Source of the DNA: Burkholderiales bacterium
GTDB lineage: Bacteria > Pseudomonadota > Gammaproteobacteria > Burkholderiales > Burkholderiaceae_E
Assembly (NCBI GenBank): GCA_026399835.1
Contig: JAPLQE010000058.1
Coordinates: 124,001-188,000, forward strand
Reading direction: 5' to 3'
DNA: 64,000 bases
Below are positions 1 to 8,490 of this stretch, in pieces; within the stretch, counting starts at the first letter, position 1; each line of letters opens with the position of its first letter. A program made the position numbers and the translations under genes. Below the pieces are notes generated by a model that made no database searches, was not told where the DNA came from, and was given only the letters and a program-made list of their open reading frames with translations.

Positions 1-879
1 CTGTCGCCGACCACCCGCGGCATCCTGTGGGCCCTGTGCGCGGGCCTGTCGTTCCAGGCCGCCAACGCGTCGATGCGTGCGCTGTCGCTGGCGATCGACC
101 CGATGCAGGCGCAGTTCCTGCGCTACTTCGTCGGCATCCTGCCCCTCGTCCCGATGGTCGTCCTCGCCGGCGGCCTGCACCGGCTGTGGCCGGAATCGAT
201 CAAGGGTCAGGTCTGGCGCAGCGGCCTGCACACGCTGGGCCTCATCCTCTGGTTCACCGCGCTGCCGCACATGCCGCTCGCCGACATGACCGCGATCAGC
301 TTCACCAATCCGCTGTTCGTGCTGATCGGCGCGGCCTGGCTGCTCAAGGAGCCGATGAACCCGGCCCGGTGGGTGGCCGTCGCGGTCGGCTTCGCGGGCG
401 TGCTGGTCATCGTGGGGCCCGGGATCGCCGGCACCGGCGGCTGGTACAACCTGCTGATGCTCGCCTCCGCGCCGGTGTTCGCCGCCTCGTTCCTGGTCAC
501 CAAGGTGCTGACCCGCCGCGACTCGGCCGCGGTCATCGTGCTGTGGCAGACGCTGCTGATCACGCTGATGTCGGTGCCGCTCGCGATCCCGGTATGGGTC
601 AGCCCGACGCCCGGCCAGTGGGGCCTGTCGCTGATCGGCGGCATCGCCGGCACCGCGGGCCATTATTTCCTCACGCGCTCGTTCGCGTCGGCCGACATCT
701 CCGCCACGCAGTCGGTCAAGTTCGTCGACCTGCTGTGGGCGGCGCTGTTCGGCTGGCTGGCGTTCAACGACACGCTGCGGCCCACCACGCTGCTGGGCGG
801 CGCGGTGATCGTCGCCTCGATCGTCGGCCTCGAGCGCCACGAGCGGCGCGCAGCCGCCGCCGCCCGCGCGCGCGACTGA
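1..879 (+). CDS. DMT-family (EamA) permease, 5' end outside window
   Basis: The reading frame is open from the first base, so the true start lies upstream; the visible part is 292 residues. An internal ATG at 73 is probably not the start because hydrophobic coding sequence precedes it. The protein is a run of about nine hydrophobic segments with small loops, and has two EamA-like halves: the motif region FTNPLFVLIGAAWLLKEPMN in the first and SVKFVDLLWAALFGWLAF in the second. DMT proteins of this kind are inner-membrane exporters or exchangers of metabolites or drugs; the substrate cannot be told from sequence. It is followed 36 bp later by the carboxylase gene on the same strand, so they may be co-transcribed. 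Confidence 0.88.
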   Translation: MSPTTRGILWALCAGLSFQAANASMRALSLAIDPMQAQFLRYFVGILPLVPMVVLAGGLHRLWPESIKGQVWRSGLHTLGLILWFTALPHMPLADMTAISFTNPLFVLIGAAWLLKEPMNPARWVAVAVGFAGVLVIVGPGIAGTGGWYNLLMLASAPVFAASFLVTKVLTRRDSAAVIVLWQTLLITLMSVPLAIPVWVSPTPGQWGLSLIGGIAGTAGHYFLTRSFASADISATQSVKFVDLLWAALFGWLAFNDTLRPTTLLGGAVIVASIVGLERHERRAAAAARARD

Positions 880-915
880 CCTTCCTCCGACCTTCTCTCC
901 GACGACCCGACACCC

Positions 916-3900
916 ATGACGACAGACGCCACCGCCGGCGCCCGCCCCCCGGCACGCCCGATCCGACGCCTGCTGATCGCCAACCGCGGCGAGATCGCCA
1001 TCCGCATCGCCCGCACCGCGGCCGAGCTCGGCATCGAGACGGTGGCGGTGTTCTCGCGCGACGACGCGAGCGCGCTGCATCCGCGCAAGGCCGACGCCGC
1101 CCACGCGCTCGGGGCCGACGGCCCTGCCGCCTACCTCGACGCGGCCGCGCTGATCATGGCCGCGCGCGAGCACGACTGCGACGCGATCCACCCCGGCTAC
1201 GGCTTCCTGTCGGAACGCGCGGACTTCGCGCGCGCCTGCATCGAGGCGGGCCTGGCCTTCGTCGGCCCGGCCCCGCGCACGCTCGATCTCTTCGGAGACA
1301 AGGCCGCCGCCCGCGCACACGCCATCCGCTGCGGCGTGCCGGTGCTCTCGGGCACCGACCGCGCCACCACGCTCGAGGAGGCGCGGGCCTTCCTCGCGCG
1401 GCTGGGCGCCGGCGGCGCGGTGATGCTCAAGGCGCTGGCCGGCGGCGGCGGGCGCGGCATGCGGCCGGTGACCGACCCCGCGCAGCTCGACGACGCCTGG
1501 GCGCGCTGCGCGTCCGAGGCGCAGGCCGCCTTCGGCAGCGACGCGCTGTACGTCGAGCGCCTGCTGCCGCGCGCGCGGCACGTCGAGGTGCAGGTCGCCG
1601 GCGACGGCTCGAGCGCGGTCCACCTGTGGGAGCGCGAGTGCAGCCTGCAGCGCCAGCGCCAGAAGCTCGTCGAGATCGCGCCGGCCCCGGGCCTGGCGCC
1701 CAACCTGCGCGACCGGCTGCTCGCCTCGGCGCTGCGGCTCTCGCGCGAGGCCGGCCTGTCGAACCTCGCGACCATCGAGTTCCTGGTCGACGCCGACGGC
1801 GCCGGTCGCAACGACGGCGAGTTCGCCTTCGTCGAGGCCAACGCGCGGCTGCAGGTCGAGCACACCGTCACCGAGGAGCTGCTCGGGCTCGACCTGGTGC
1901 GCCTGCAGCTGCAGATCGCGGCCGGCGCCACGCTCGCGCAGCTCGGCCTGGCGCGCTCGCCGGCGCTGGTCTCGGGCTGCGCGCTGCAGGCCCGGATCAA
2001 CCTCGAGACCATGGCCGAGGACGGCACGGCGCGGCCCTCGGCCGGCACGATCACCGCCTACGAGCTGCCCTCGGGCCGCGGGATCCGCGTCGACGGCTGC
2101 GGCTATGCCGGCTGGCGCACCGGGCTGCGCTTCGACTCGCTGCTCGCCAAGCTGATCGTGCGGGTCGACTCGGGCGGCCTGCCGCAGGCTGCGGCCAAGG
2201 CGCAGCGCGCGCTCGCCGAGTGCCGCATCGAGGGCGTGGCCACCAACCTGCCCTTCCTGCAGGCGCTGCTCGCGCATCCGGACGTGCGCGCCGGGCGCGT
2301 GTCCACGGTCTTCGTCGACGAGCGCGTGGGCGAGCTGCTCGCGCAGGTCGACGGCGCCGCGCGCCGCCGCTACGTCGAGCCGTCGGCGCAGGCCGCGGCA
2401 GCCGAGGGCCCGGACACGACCCGGCGTGCGGGAGCGCGCACGGCCGGCGACGATCCGCTGGGCGTGCTCGTGCTCGGACGCGAGGCCGCCACCGCCGGCG
2501 GCGCCGACGCGGCCCGCGACGCACGCGAGGCGCCGGCCGACGGCCTGTTGCCGACGCGCTCGCCGATGCAGGGCACGGTGCTCGCGATCGCGGTCGCCGA
2601 GGGCGCCAGGGTGCGCCGCGGCGAGCCGCTGCTGGTGCTCGAGGCGATGAAGATGGAGCACGTCGTCGAGGCCGCGCAGTCGGGCATCGTGCGGCGGCTC
2701 GATGCGGCCACCGGCGACACGGTGTTCGGGGGCGACGGGCTCGCGTGGATCGAGGCCGATGGCGCCGTCGCGGACACGGCCGTCGACGCCGCGCTCGAGG
2801 ACGTCGACGCGATCCGGCCCGACCTCGCCGAGGTGCTCGAGCGCCAGCGCCTGGCCCGCGACGACGCGGCCCGCCCCGAGGCGGTGGCCAAGCGCCATGC
2901 GCTCGGGCGGCGCACCGCGCGCGAGAACGTCGCCGACCTGTGCGACGCCGGCTCGTTCGTCGAGTACGGCTCGCTGGCGGTGGCCGCACGCCGGCAGCGC
3001 AACACGCTCGAGGAGCTGATCGCGCGCACGCCGGCCGATGGCCTGGTGATGGGTATCGGCCGCGTCAACGGCGATCGCTTCGCCGACGAGCGCGCCCGCG
3101 TGATCGCGATGTCCTACGACTACACGGTGCTCGCCGGCACGCAGGGCTACAAAAACCACGAGAAGAAGGACCGGATGTTCGAGCTGGCCGAGCGCTGGCG
3201 GCTGCCGCTGGTGCTGTTCGCCGAGGGCGGCGGCGGGCGTCCGGGCGACACCGACCGCGTGATCGCCGCACAGCTCACCACGCGCGCCTTCGAGCTGTTC
3301 GGACGGCTCTCGGGGCTGGTGCCGCTCGTCGCCATCGTCTCGGGCCGCTGCTTCGCCGGCAACGCGGTGCTCGCCGGCTGCTGCGACGTGATCATCGCGA
3401 CGAAGGACGCCAACCTCGGCATGGGCGGCCCGGCGATGATCGAGGGCGGCGGCCTGGGCGTGTACCGGCCCGAGGAGGTCGGCCCGATGGACGTGCAGGA
3501 CGCCAACGGCGTGGTCGACATCCTGGTCGACGACGACGCGGCCGCGGTCGACGCCGCCAAGCGCTACCTGTCGTACTTCCAGGGCCCGCTCGAGGACTGG
3601 ACCTGCGTCGACCAGCGGGTGCTGCGCCGGCTGGTGCCGGAGAACCGCGTGCGCGCCTACGACGTGCGCCGCGTGATCGAGGCGCTCGCCGACGAGGGCA
3701 CCGTCCTCGAGCTGCGGCCGCGCTTCGGCCCCGGCATGATCACCGCGCTGGTCCGCATCGAGGGCCGGCCGGTCGCACTGATCGCGAACAATCCGATGCA
3801 CCTGGGCGGCGCGATCGACAGCGACGGCGCAGACAAGGCCGCGCGCTTCATGCAGCTGGCCGACGCCTTCGACCTGCCGATCCTCACGCTCTGCGACACG

Positions 3901-4371
3901 CCCGGCAACATGGTCGGCCCCGAGGCCGAGCGGTGCGCGCTGGTGCGCCACTGCTGCCGGCTGTACGTCACCGCGGGCAGCGTCGACGTGCCGATCCTCA
4001 CCGTCGTGCTGAGGAAGGGCTACGGGCTGGGCGCGCAGGGCATGGCGGGCGGCAGCTTCTGGGCGCCGGTCCTGCTGGTCTCCTGGCCGACCGGCGAGTT
4101 CGGCGGCATGGGGCTGGAGGGCGCGGTGAAGCTCGCCTGGCGCAACGAGCTCGCCGCGATCGAGGATCCGGCCGAGCGCCGCGCCGAGTACGAGCGTCGG
4201 GTCGCGCAGATGTACGAGCAGGGCAAGGCGCTGTCGACCGCGTCGCTGTTCGAGGTCGACGACGTGATCGATCCGGCCGACACCCGGCAGGTGCTCGTCG
4301 AGACGCTGCGCGCGATGCCGCCGCGCCCGGCGCGCACTGGCAAGAAGCGGCCGTTCGTGGACACCTGGTGA
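916..4371 (+). CDS. Single-chain biotin-dependent acyl-CoA carboxylase (BC-BCCP-CT fusion)
   Basis: A 1151-residue fusion of all carboxylase activities. The biotin carboxylase region is about residues 15-470, with RRLLIANRGEIAIRI at its start, the ATP-grasp loop GGGGRGMR near 175 and EANARLQVEHTVTE near 305. The biotin carrier has the motif EAMKMEH with biotinylated Lys near 579. The carboxyltransferase follows from about 655 to the end (GYKNHEKKDRMFELAERW, FAEGGGGRPGDTD, CDTPGNMVGPEAE). This order matches the single-chain long-chain acyl-CoA carboxylases known from Mycobacterium and Rhodopseudomonas rather than the multi-subunit AccABCD or two-subunit PCC enzymes. It would carboxylate an acyl-CoA using ATP and bicarbonate; chain-length preference cannot be read from sequence. 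The gene ends in a GTGA overlap with a possible start of the next gene. Confidence 0.92.
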   Translation: MTTDATAGARPPARPIRRLLIANRGEIAIRIARTAAELGIETVAVFSRDDASALHPRKADAAHALGADGPAAYLDAAALIMAAREHDCDAIHPGYGFLSERADFARACIEAGLAFVGPAPRTLDLFGDKAAARAHAIRCGVPVLSGTDRATTLEEARAFLARLGAGGAVMLKALAGGGGRGMRPVTDPAQLDDAWARCASEAQAAFGSDALYVERLLPRARHVEVQVAGDGSSAVHLWERECSLQRQRQKLVEIAPAPGLAPNLRDRLLASALRLSREAGLSNLATIEFLVDADGAGRNDGEFAFVEANARLQVEHTVTEELLGLDLVRLQLQIAAGATLAQLGLARSPALVSGCALQARINLETMAEDGTARPSAGTITAYELPSGRGIRVDGCGYAGWRTGLRFDSLLAKLIVRVDSGGLPQAAAKAQRALAECRIEGVATNLPFLQALLAHPDVRAGRVSTVFVDERVGELLAQVDGAARRRYVEPSAQAAAAEGPDTTRRAGARTAGDDPLGVLVLGREAATAGGADAARDAREAPADGLLPTRSPMQGTVLAIAVAEGARVRRGEPLLVLEAMKMEHVVEAAQSGIVRRLDAATGDTVFGGDGLAWIEADGAVADTAVDAALEDVDAIRPDLAEVLERQRLARDDAARPEAVAKRHALGRRTARENVADLCDAGSFVEYGSLAVAARRQRNTLEELIARTPADGLVMGIGRVNGDRFADERARVIAMSYDYTVLAGTQGYKNHEKKDRMFELAERWRLPLVLFAEGGGGRPGDTDRVIAAQLTTRAFELFGRLSGLVPLVAIVSGRCFAGNAVLAGCCDVIIATKDANLGMGGPAMIEGGGLGVYRPEEVGPMDVQDANGVVDILVDDDAAAVDAAKRYLSYFQGPLEDWTCVDQRVLRRLVPENRVRAYDVRRVIEALADEGTVLELRPRFGPGMITALVRIEGRPVALIANNPMHLGGAIDSDGADKAARFMQLADAFDLPILTLCDTPGNMVGPEAERCALVRHCCRLYVTAGSVDVPILTVVLRKGYGLGAQGMAGGSFWAPVLLVSWPTGEFGGMGLEGAVKLAWRNELAAIEDPAERRAEYERRVAQMYEQGKALSTASLFEVDDVIDPADTRQVLVETLRAMPPRPARTGKKRPFVDTW

Positions 4372-4394
4372 GCGGCGCGACGTCCGGCGCGGGC

Positions 4395-5498
4395 ATGACG
4401 GCGAGCGTGGGTCCCGCCCCTCGCGAGCCCGTTCCCGCACGCACATCCATCGCCGATCTGCGCGAGATGCTGCGTGCCGAGGGCGCGGCGCCCGTGCACG
4501 AGCGCCACCTGATGCAGCAGTGGCTCAACGCCCGCCCGCTCGACACGCCGTACCGCGGCGATGCGAACTTCCTGCCGCGCCGGCTGCGCGAGGCGCTGCC
4601 GGCGATCGGCGCGCGTCTCGATGCGCTGGCGTGCGTGCGAGAGCGTGCGCCCGGAGACGGCGCCGAGCGGCTGCTGGTCGGCCTCGCCGACGGGCAGGCG
4701 GTGGAGAGCGTGCTGCTGCCGCGCGGCGGGCTGTGCGTGTCGAGCCAGATCGGCTGCGCGGTCGGCTGCACCTTCTGCACCACCGGCCGCGACGGCCTGC
4801 TGCGCCAGCTCGGCGGCGCCGAGATCGTCGCACAGGTCGCGCTCGCTCGCCGGCTGCGAGCGGTCCGCAAGGTGGTGTTCATGGGCATGGGCGAGCCGGC
4901 TCACAACCTCGATGCGGTGCTCGACGCGATCACGCTGCTCGGGACCGAAGGCGGCATCGCGCGCGAGCAGCTGGTGTTCTCCACCGTCGGCGACCGGCGC
5001 GCGTTCGAGCGTCTGCCGCAGGCGCCGGTGCGCCCGTCGCTCGCGCTGTCGCTGCACACCACGCGGGCGGACCTGCGCGAGCGCCTGCTGCCGCGGGCGC
5101 CGCGGATCGCGCCCGACGAACTGGTCGCGCTCGCCGACGCCGCGGCGCGCGCGAGCGGCTTTCCGCTGCTGGTGCAGTGGACCCTGCTCGACGGCATCAA
5201 CGACGGCGGCGACGAGGTCGAGGCACTCGCCGCGCTGCTCGCGGGGCGCCGCGCGATCCTCAACGCGATCCCGTGGAACGCGGTCGAGGGCTCGGACTTC
5301 GCGCGGCCCCCGCTCGAGCGCGCGGTCGCGTTCGTGCGCGGGCTGCGCGCGCGCGGCACGATGGCGACGCTGCGCTGGTCGGCGGCGCAGGAGGTCGACG
5401 GCGGCTGCGGGCAGCTGCGGGCGCGCCGCGCGAGCACGGCAGCAGAGAGGCCCGTCATGCTCCCGGTCCGCGGGGACGGTGGGCGCACCGCCGACTGA
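4395..5498 (+). CDS. Divergent RlmN-family radical SAM RNA methyltransferase
   Basis: 367 residues from the ATG chosen here; an in-frame GTG at 4368 overlaps the carboxylase stop and is an alternative start. The radical SAM cluster motif is C-x3-C-x2-C (Cys 121, 125, 128, within CVSSQIGCAVGCTFCTT), followed by the MGMGEPAHN motif. A C-terminal Cys near 338 in GGCGQL matches the methyl-carrying cysteine of RlmN. RlmN methylates C2 of adenosine in 23S rRNA (A2503) and some tRNAs. Several stretches differ from canonical RlmN: FSTVG replaces the usual STSG-type segment, the N-terminal domain diverges, and LRWSAAQEVDGG replaces VRKTRGDDIDAA. It may therefore be a second, specialised family member rather than the housekeeping rlmN. 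It is convergent with plsY, 15 bp away. Confidence 0.85.
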   Translation: MTASVGPAPREPVPARTSIADLREMLRAEGAAPVHERHLMQQWLNARPLDTPYRGDANFLPRRLREALPAIGARLDALACVRERAPGDGAERLLVGLADGQAVESVLLPRGGLCVSSQIGCAVGCTFCTTGRDGLLRQLGGAEIVAQVALARRLRAVRKVVFMGMGEPAHNLDAVLDAITLLGTEGGIAREQLVFSTVGDRRAFERLPQAPVRPSLALSLHTTRADLRERLLPRAPRIAPDELVALADAAARASGFPLLVQWTLLDGINDGGDEVEALAALLAGRRAILNAIPWNAVEGSDFARPPLERAVAFVRGLRARGTMATLRWSAAQEVDGGCGQLRARRASTAAERPVMLPVRGDGGRTAD

Positions 5499-5513
5499 CG
5501 GGGGTACCCGCCC

Positions 5514-6134
5514 TCAGCCCGCCTTCTTCTTCTGCCCGATGCGCCCTTCGGTGCCCGCCATCAGGTTGGCGATGTTCCCGCGGTGCCGCCAGACGAGCAG
5601 CACGCTCATGACCGCCAGCGCCAGCAGCACGCCGTCGGCGCCGACGAGAAGCAGGTAGAAGGCCGGCGCGAACACCGCCGCCACCAGCGAGGCGAGCGAC
5701 GAGTAGCGCAGGAACACCGCGACCACGATCCAGGTCGACAGCGTCGCGAGGCCGAGCCACGGCGACAGCGCGAGCAGCACGCCGGCCGCGGTGGCCACGC
5801 CCTTGCCGCCCTGGAAGCCGTGGAAGACCGGGTACAGGTGGCCGATGAAGGCCGCCAGCCCGACCAGCGTCAGCGTCAGGTCGCCGAAGCCGAAGCGATC
5901 GGCGAGCGCACGCGCGAGCAGCACCGCGACCGCCCCCTTGGCCGCATCGCCGACGAGCGTGAGGATCGCCGCGCGGCGGTTGCCGGTACGCAGCACGTTG
6001 GTCGCGCCCGGGTTGCCGGAGCCGTAGGAGCGCGGGTCGGCCAGCCCCATCGCGCGGCTGACCACCACCGCGAACGATACCGAGCCGATCAGGTAGGCGA
6101 CGACGATCGCGACGAGCGCGGGCAGCAGGTCCAT
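5514..6134 (-). CDS. plsY: Acyl-phosphate:glycerol-3-phosphate acyltransferase PlsY
   Basis: 206 residues, the normal length for PlsY. It transfers an acyl group from acyl-phosphate to glycerol-3-phosphate, the first step of membrane phospholipid synthesis, in the inner membrane. The conserved loops are visible: [13 protein letters not shown] near residues 37-49 and [12 protein letters not shown] near 107-118, between about five hydrophobic segments, with HLYPVFHGF just before the second loop. The gene runs towards rlmN-like. A short ybaK 3' remnant lies 22 bp upstream of its start codon. Confidence 0.95.
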   Translation of the reverse strand: MDLLPALVAIVVAYLIGSVSFAVVVSRAMGLADPRSYGSGNPGATNVLRTGNRRAAILTLVGDAAKGAVAVLLARALADRFGFGDLTLTLVGLAAFIGHLYPVFHGFQGGKGVATAAGVLLALSPWLGLATLSTWIVVAVFLRYSSLASLVAAVFAPAFYLLLVGADGVLLALAVMSVLLVWRHRGNIANLMAGTEGRIGQKKKAG

Positions 6135-6156
6135 GGCGGGATCCGGGGAGCGGAGG

Positions 6157-6213
6157 TCAATCCTCGAGCGCGCAGTTTACCGGCACGGCCTCGGGCATCT
6201 CGATCAGCACCGA
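6157..6213 (-). pseudogene. Remnant of the 3' end of a ybaK-like gene
   Basis: Read on the minus strand this stretch ends [18 protein letters not shown]-stop, which lines up without gaps with the last residues of the intact ybaK at 23554 (SVLVELLQAVPVDCALAD-stop). The nucleotides match at 44 of 57 positions, and many differences are silent or conservative, as expected for two diverged coding copies. Nothing of the rest of the gene is present. The tetR stop codon (6204-6206) lies inside this remnant, so the end of tetR was probably supplied by the joint. The fragment has the same orientation as the intact copy and marks the left border of the accessory block. Confidence 0.7.
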
Positions 6214-6836
6214 GCCCCCTCCTCGCGCGCGAGCGCGACGAGCATCCTGCCGAGCAGCCCGGTCACCTCGGGTGCCAGCCGAGCCGGGTCGACTCGCGCG
6301 GTGGGCAATGCGCCGTCCACCCAGAGCGTGGCGAGGCCGTGCACGAGGGCCCATGCGGCATACACCAGGGGCCCGGGGTCGCCCGCTGGGGCCGCGGCGA
6401 CGCGCTGGCATTCCTCGACGACACCGTACAGCAGCCGGTAGGCCTTCTGACTCGCCGCGCTCAGGGCCGCATTGCGGCCGGCCGGACTGTTGTCGCGGAA
6501 CATGACGCGAAAGTGTCCGGTGTTGGACCCCGCGAACGCCACGTACGCCTGGCCGATCGCATCGAGTCGCGAGACCGGATCGGGGGGCGCGGCATCGCGA
6601 CGCTCGATCATGGCCTGCTCCATGCGCTCGAAGCCCTCCAGCGCAATGGCCGCGAGCAACGCCGCGCGGTCGGCGAAATGATGGTACGGCGCGCCCGACG
6701 ACACGCCCGCGCGAGTCGCGAGCGCACGCAGGCTCAACGCCTCCAGGCCGTCCCGATCGATGACGTCGACACTGACGTCGATCAGGGTCTGCCTCAGATC
6801 GCCATGGTGATAGCCGGTCTTCTTCTTGACGCGCAT
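6204..6836 (-). CDS. TetR-family transcriptional regulator
   Basis: 210 residues from the ATG chosen; an in-frame TTG at 6857 would add seven. The N-terminal helix-turn-helix spans about residues 10-55 (GYHHGDLRQTLIDVSVDVI, then ALATRAGVSSGAPYHHFADR). The remaining helical part should form the ligand-binding and dimer domain. It is the last gene of a minus-strand set DUF2141-SDR-tetR, and an inverted repeat overlapping the -35 of that operon is a plausible target, so autorepression is likely. The ligand is unknown. The last codons and stop lie within the ybaK remnant, so the original C-terminus may have been a little different. Confidence 0.88.
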   Translation of the reverse strand: MRVKKKTGYHHGDLRQTLIDVSVDVIDRDGLEALSLRALATRAGVSSGAPYHHFADRAALLAAIALEGFERMEQAMIERRDAAPPDPVSRLDAIGQAYVAFAGSNTGHFRVMFRDNSPAGRNAALSAASQKAYRLLYGVVEECQRVAAAPAGDPGPLVYAAWALVHGLATLWVDGALPTARVDPARLAPEVTGLLGRMLVALAREEGARC

Positions 6837-6923
6837 CGCCGGCCGAGTGTCCGACAAGTCGGTGTGTGACGCAACGCGTCGTGGACCCGTGCGCGAACGG
6901 GGTCGACCGCTCGCAGGACCCGA

Positions 6924-7733
6924 TCAGCCCCCCCGCGCGGGCGCACGCGGTCGCAGCATGACCCCGCTGACGAGCGCCATGAGGCGCCTCGGGGTCACAC
7001 GGGCCGAGTTCGCGAGCAGCGCGTTCTTCAGGCCGACGATGTGGGTGGGTCCGCTGCTGCGCAGGGCGCGGATCGCCTGCTCGGCGACCACCTGCGGGCT
7101 GAGCGTGCTGGAGAACACGGCGGTCTCGCGGACCCCGGGATCGCCGAGCTTGCCGATGAACCCGGTGTCGACCGCGCCCGGGCACAGCGCCGCGACATGG
7201 ACCCCGCGCCCTCGGTACTCCGCCCACAGCGCCTCGCTGAAGCTCAGCACGAAGGCCTTGGTGGCCGCATAGACGGCCATGAACGGACATGGCTGGAAGG
7301 CCGCGGTGGAGGCGATGTTCAGGATGCCCCCCCGGCCGCGCGCGAGCATGCCGGGCAGGAAGGCATGGGTCAGGTCGACCACGGCGCCGATGTTCACCGC
7401 GATCTGCGCCTGCTCCACCTCCGGGTCCAGGGTCTCGAAGGGCCCGTAGGTGCCGAAGCCCGCGTTGTTCACCAGCAGGTCCACCTCGATGCCCGCCGCC
7501 CGCACCTGCTGCAGCAGCAGGGCGCCGCAGCCCCGCCGCTCCAGGTCCAGCACGATCACGGTCGGACGCACACCGTGGCGCGCGTGGATCGTCGTTGCCA
7601 GGGCATCGAGCGCGTCCTTCGAGCGCGCCACGAGAACGAGCCTGATGCCTTCGCCGGCGAGTCGGTTCGCGATGGCGGCGCCGATGCCGCCCGAGGCACC
7701 GGTGACGAGTGCGGTCGATCCGATCATGGGCAT
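6924..7733 (-). CDS. Short-chain dehydrogenase/reductase (SDR)
   Basis: 269 residues from ATG 7733; a second ATG at 7727 is also possible. The classical SDR fold is clear. The nucleotide-binding motif TGASGGIG is near the N-terminus, followed by NNAGFGTYGPF, the catalytic Ser in NIASTAAFQ, and the YAATK catalytic Tyr/Lys pair. The sequence resembles the subgroup of SDRs annotated as membrane-linked or lipid-related oxidoreductases. The C-terminus is basic and partly hydrophobic (LMALVSGVMLRPRA). The substrate is not predictable. It starts 5 bp after the stop of the DUF2141 gene and is followed by tetR, so the three are very likely one operon. Confidence 0.88.
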   Translation of the reverse strand: MPMIGSTALVTGASGGIGAAIANRLAGEGIRLVLVARSKDALDALATTIHARHGVRPTVIVLDLERRGCGALLLQQVRAAGIEVDLLVNNAGFGTYGPFETLDPEVEQAQIAVNIGAVVDLTHAFLPGMLARGRGGILNIASTAAFQPCPFMAVYAATKAFVLSFSEALWAEYRGRGVHVAALCPGAVDTGFIGKLGDPGVRETAVFSSTLSPQVVAEQAIRALRSSGPTHIVGLKNALLANSARVTPRRLMALVSGVMLRPRAPARGG

Positions 7734-7738
7734 CGCCC

Positions 7739-8206
7739 TCAGTAGCCGATACGAATAGACAGGCGGGACGTCGTCCCGGCCTTGACCGCGAACGACGACT
7801 CCTTGAAGCCCGGCGCCGCGAAGGCGGGGCGCACGTCGTTCGACCCGCCGTAGCCCTCCTGCGGGATGCCGACGAAGTTCTTGTCCATCTTCCCGTTGAC
7901 GTTCTCGTCGTGCCAGACGATGGCCGCATACGTTCCGCTCGGAACGTCGGCGAACACGCAGCTCGCGCGACCCGCCTCGATGACGGCCTGCTTCTCGGCG
8001 TAGGCCTTGGCGTGATCGCTCGGGAACCCGTCGGCGGTGGCGAACAGCAGGCAGCCGACCCGCCCCTTGGCGTCGCGCAGTCCGGACACCTCCAGGCGGA
8101 CGTCCGAGTCGTTCGGCGCGGCTGCGGCGAAGCGGACGGGCACGGCGCACAGCAGCGCGGCGGCAAGCAGGGCGGGGCGCGGGAAGCGGGGTCGATCGAG
8201 CGTCAT
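7739..8206 (-). CDS. DUF2141 domain secreted protein
   Basis: 155 residues with an N-terminal signal peptide (ALLAAALLCAVPVRFAAAA, cleavage near 30). The mature part has the DUF2141 pattern: VEVSGLRDAKGRVGCLLFA-like first strand region (here LEVSGLRDAKGRVGCLLFA), GTYAAIVWHDENVNGKMDKN in the centre, then PQEGYGGSNDVRP. DUF2141 proteins are small periplasmic or outer-surface beta-sandwich proteins of unknown function. A strong Shine-Dalgarno GAAGGA sits 8 nt before the ATG, and a TTGACA promoter with an inverted repeat lies about 55 bp upstream. First gene of the DUF2141-SDR-tetR operon. Confidence 0.85.
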   Translation of the reverse strand: MTLDRPRFPRPALLAAALLCAVPVRFAAAAPNDSDVRLEVSGLRDAKGRVGCLLFATADGFPSDHAKAYAEKQAVIEAGRASCVFADVPSGTYAAIVWHDENVNGKMDKNFVGIPQEGYGGSNDVRPAFAAPGFKESSFAVKAGTTSRLSIRIGY

Positions 8207-8234
8207 GACATCGTCCTTCGAATTAATGTGAGCG

Positions 8235-8265
8235 AAGCTTAGATAGATGGCTAGACGGTGTCAAG
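8235..8265 (-). promoter_or_regulatory. Promoter of the DUF2141-SDR-tetR operon with overlapping TetR-type inverted repeat
   Basis: On the minus strand a perfect TTGACA (8263-8258) is followed after 17 nt by TAAGCT (8240-8235), a weak -10. The inverted repeat CTAGAC-ggt-GTCAAG (8251-8265) overlaps the -35, and two further TAGA-type copies follow towards the -10. This placement fits repression by the TetR protein encoded at the end of the operon. No binding data exist here; the regulator assignment is inference. Confidence 0.5.
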
Positions 8266-8490
8266 TACCATTTGATCGACGCTCAGACAGACCACCTCCG
8301 AACGGATGGCGGCCGCTTGATCGGCAGCCTCGCCACGATCTGGAGCCGGTCACACCCCGACGCAGTGGTCCGTTATGGATCGCCCGACCGGGGAACGATT
8401 GATCGGATCGGATCCACCGCGGTGTCACCGGGCCGCCGCAGCGGTTCACGCGCGGCGCGGATGCTCGGTGAAACCGAAAAGGAAAACACG

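Noticed and set aside
27-5498. One continuous 1823-codon frame across the DMT and carboxylase genes into rlmN-like
   Set aside because: Only the last part (from about 4395) is real protein; the upstream part is low-complexity Arg/Ala sequence overlapping two well-supported genes in another frame.
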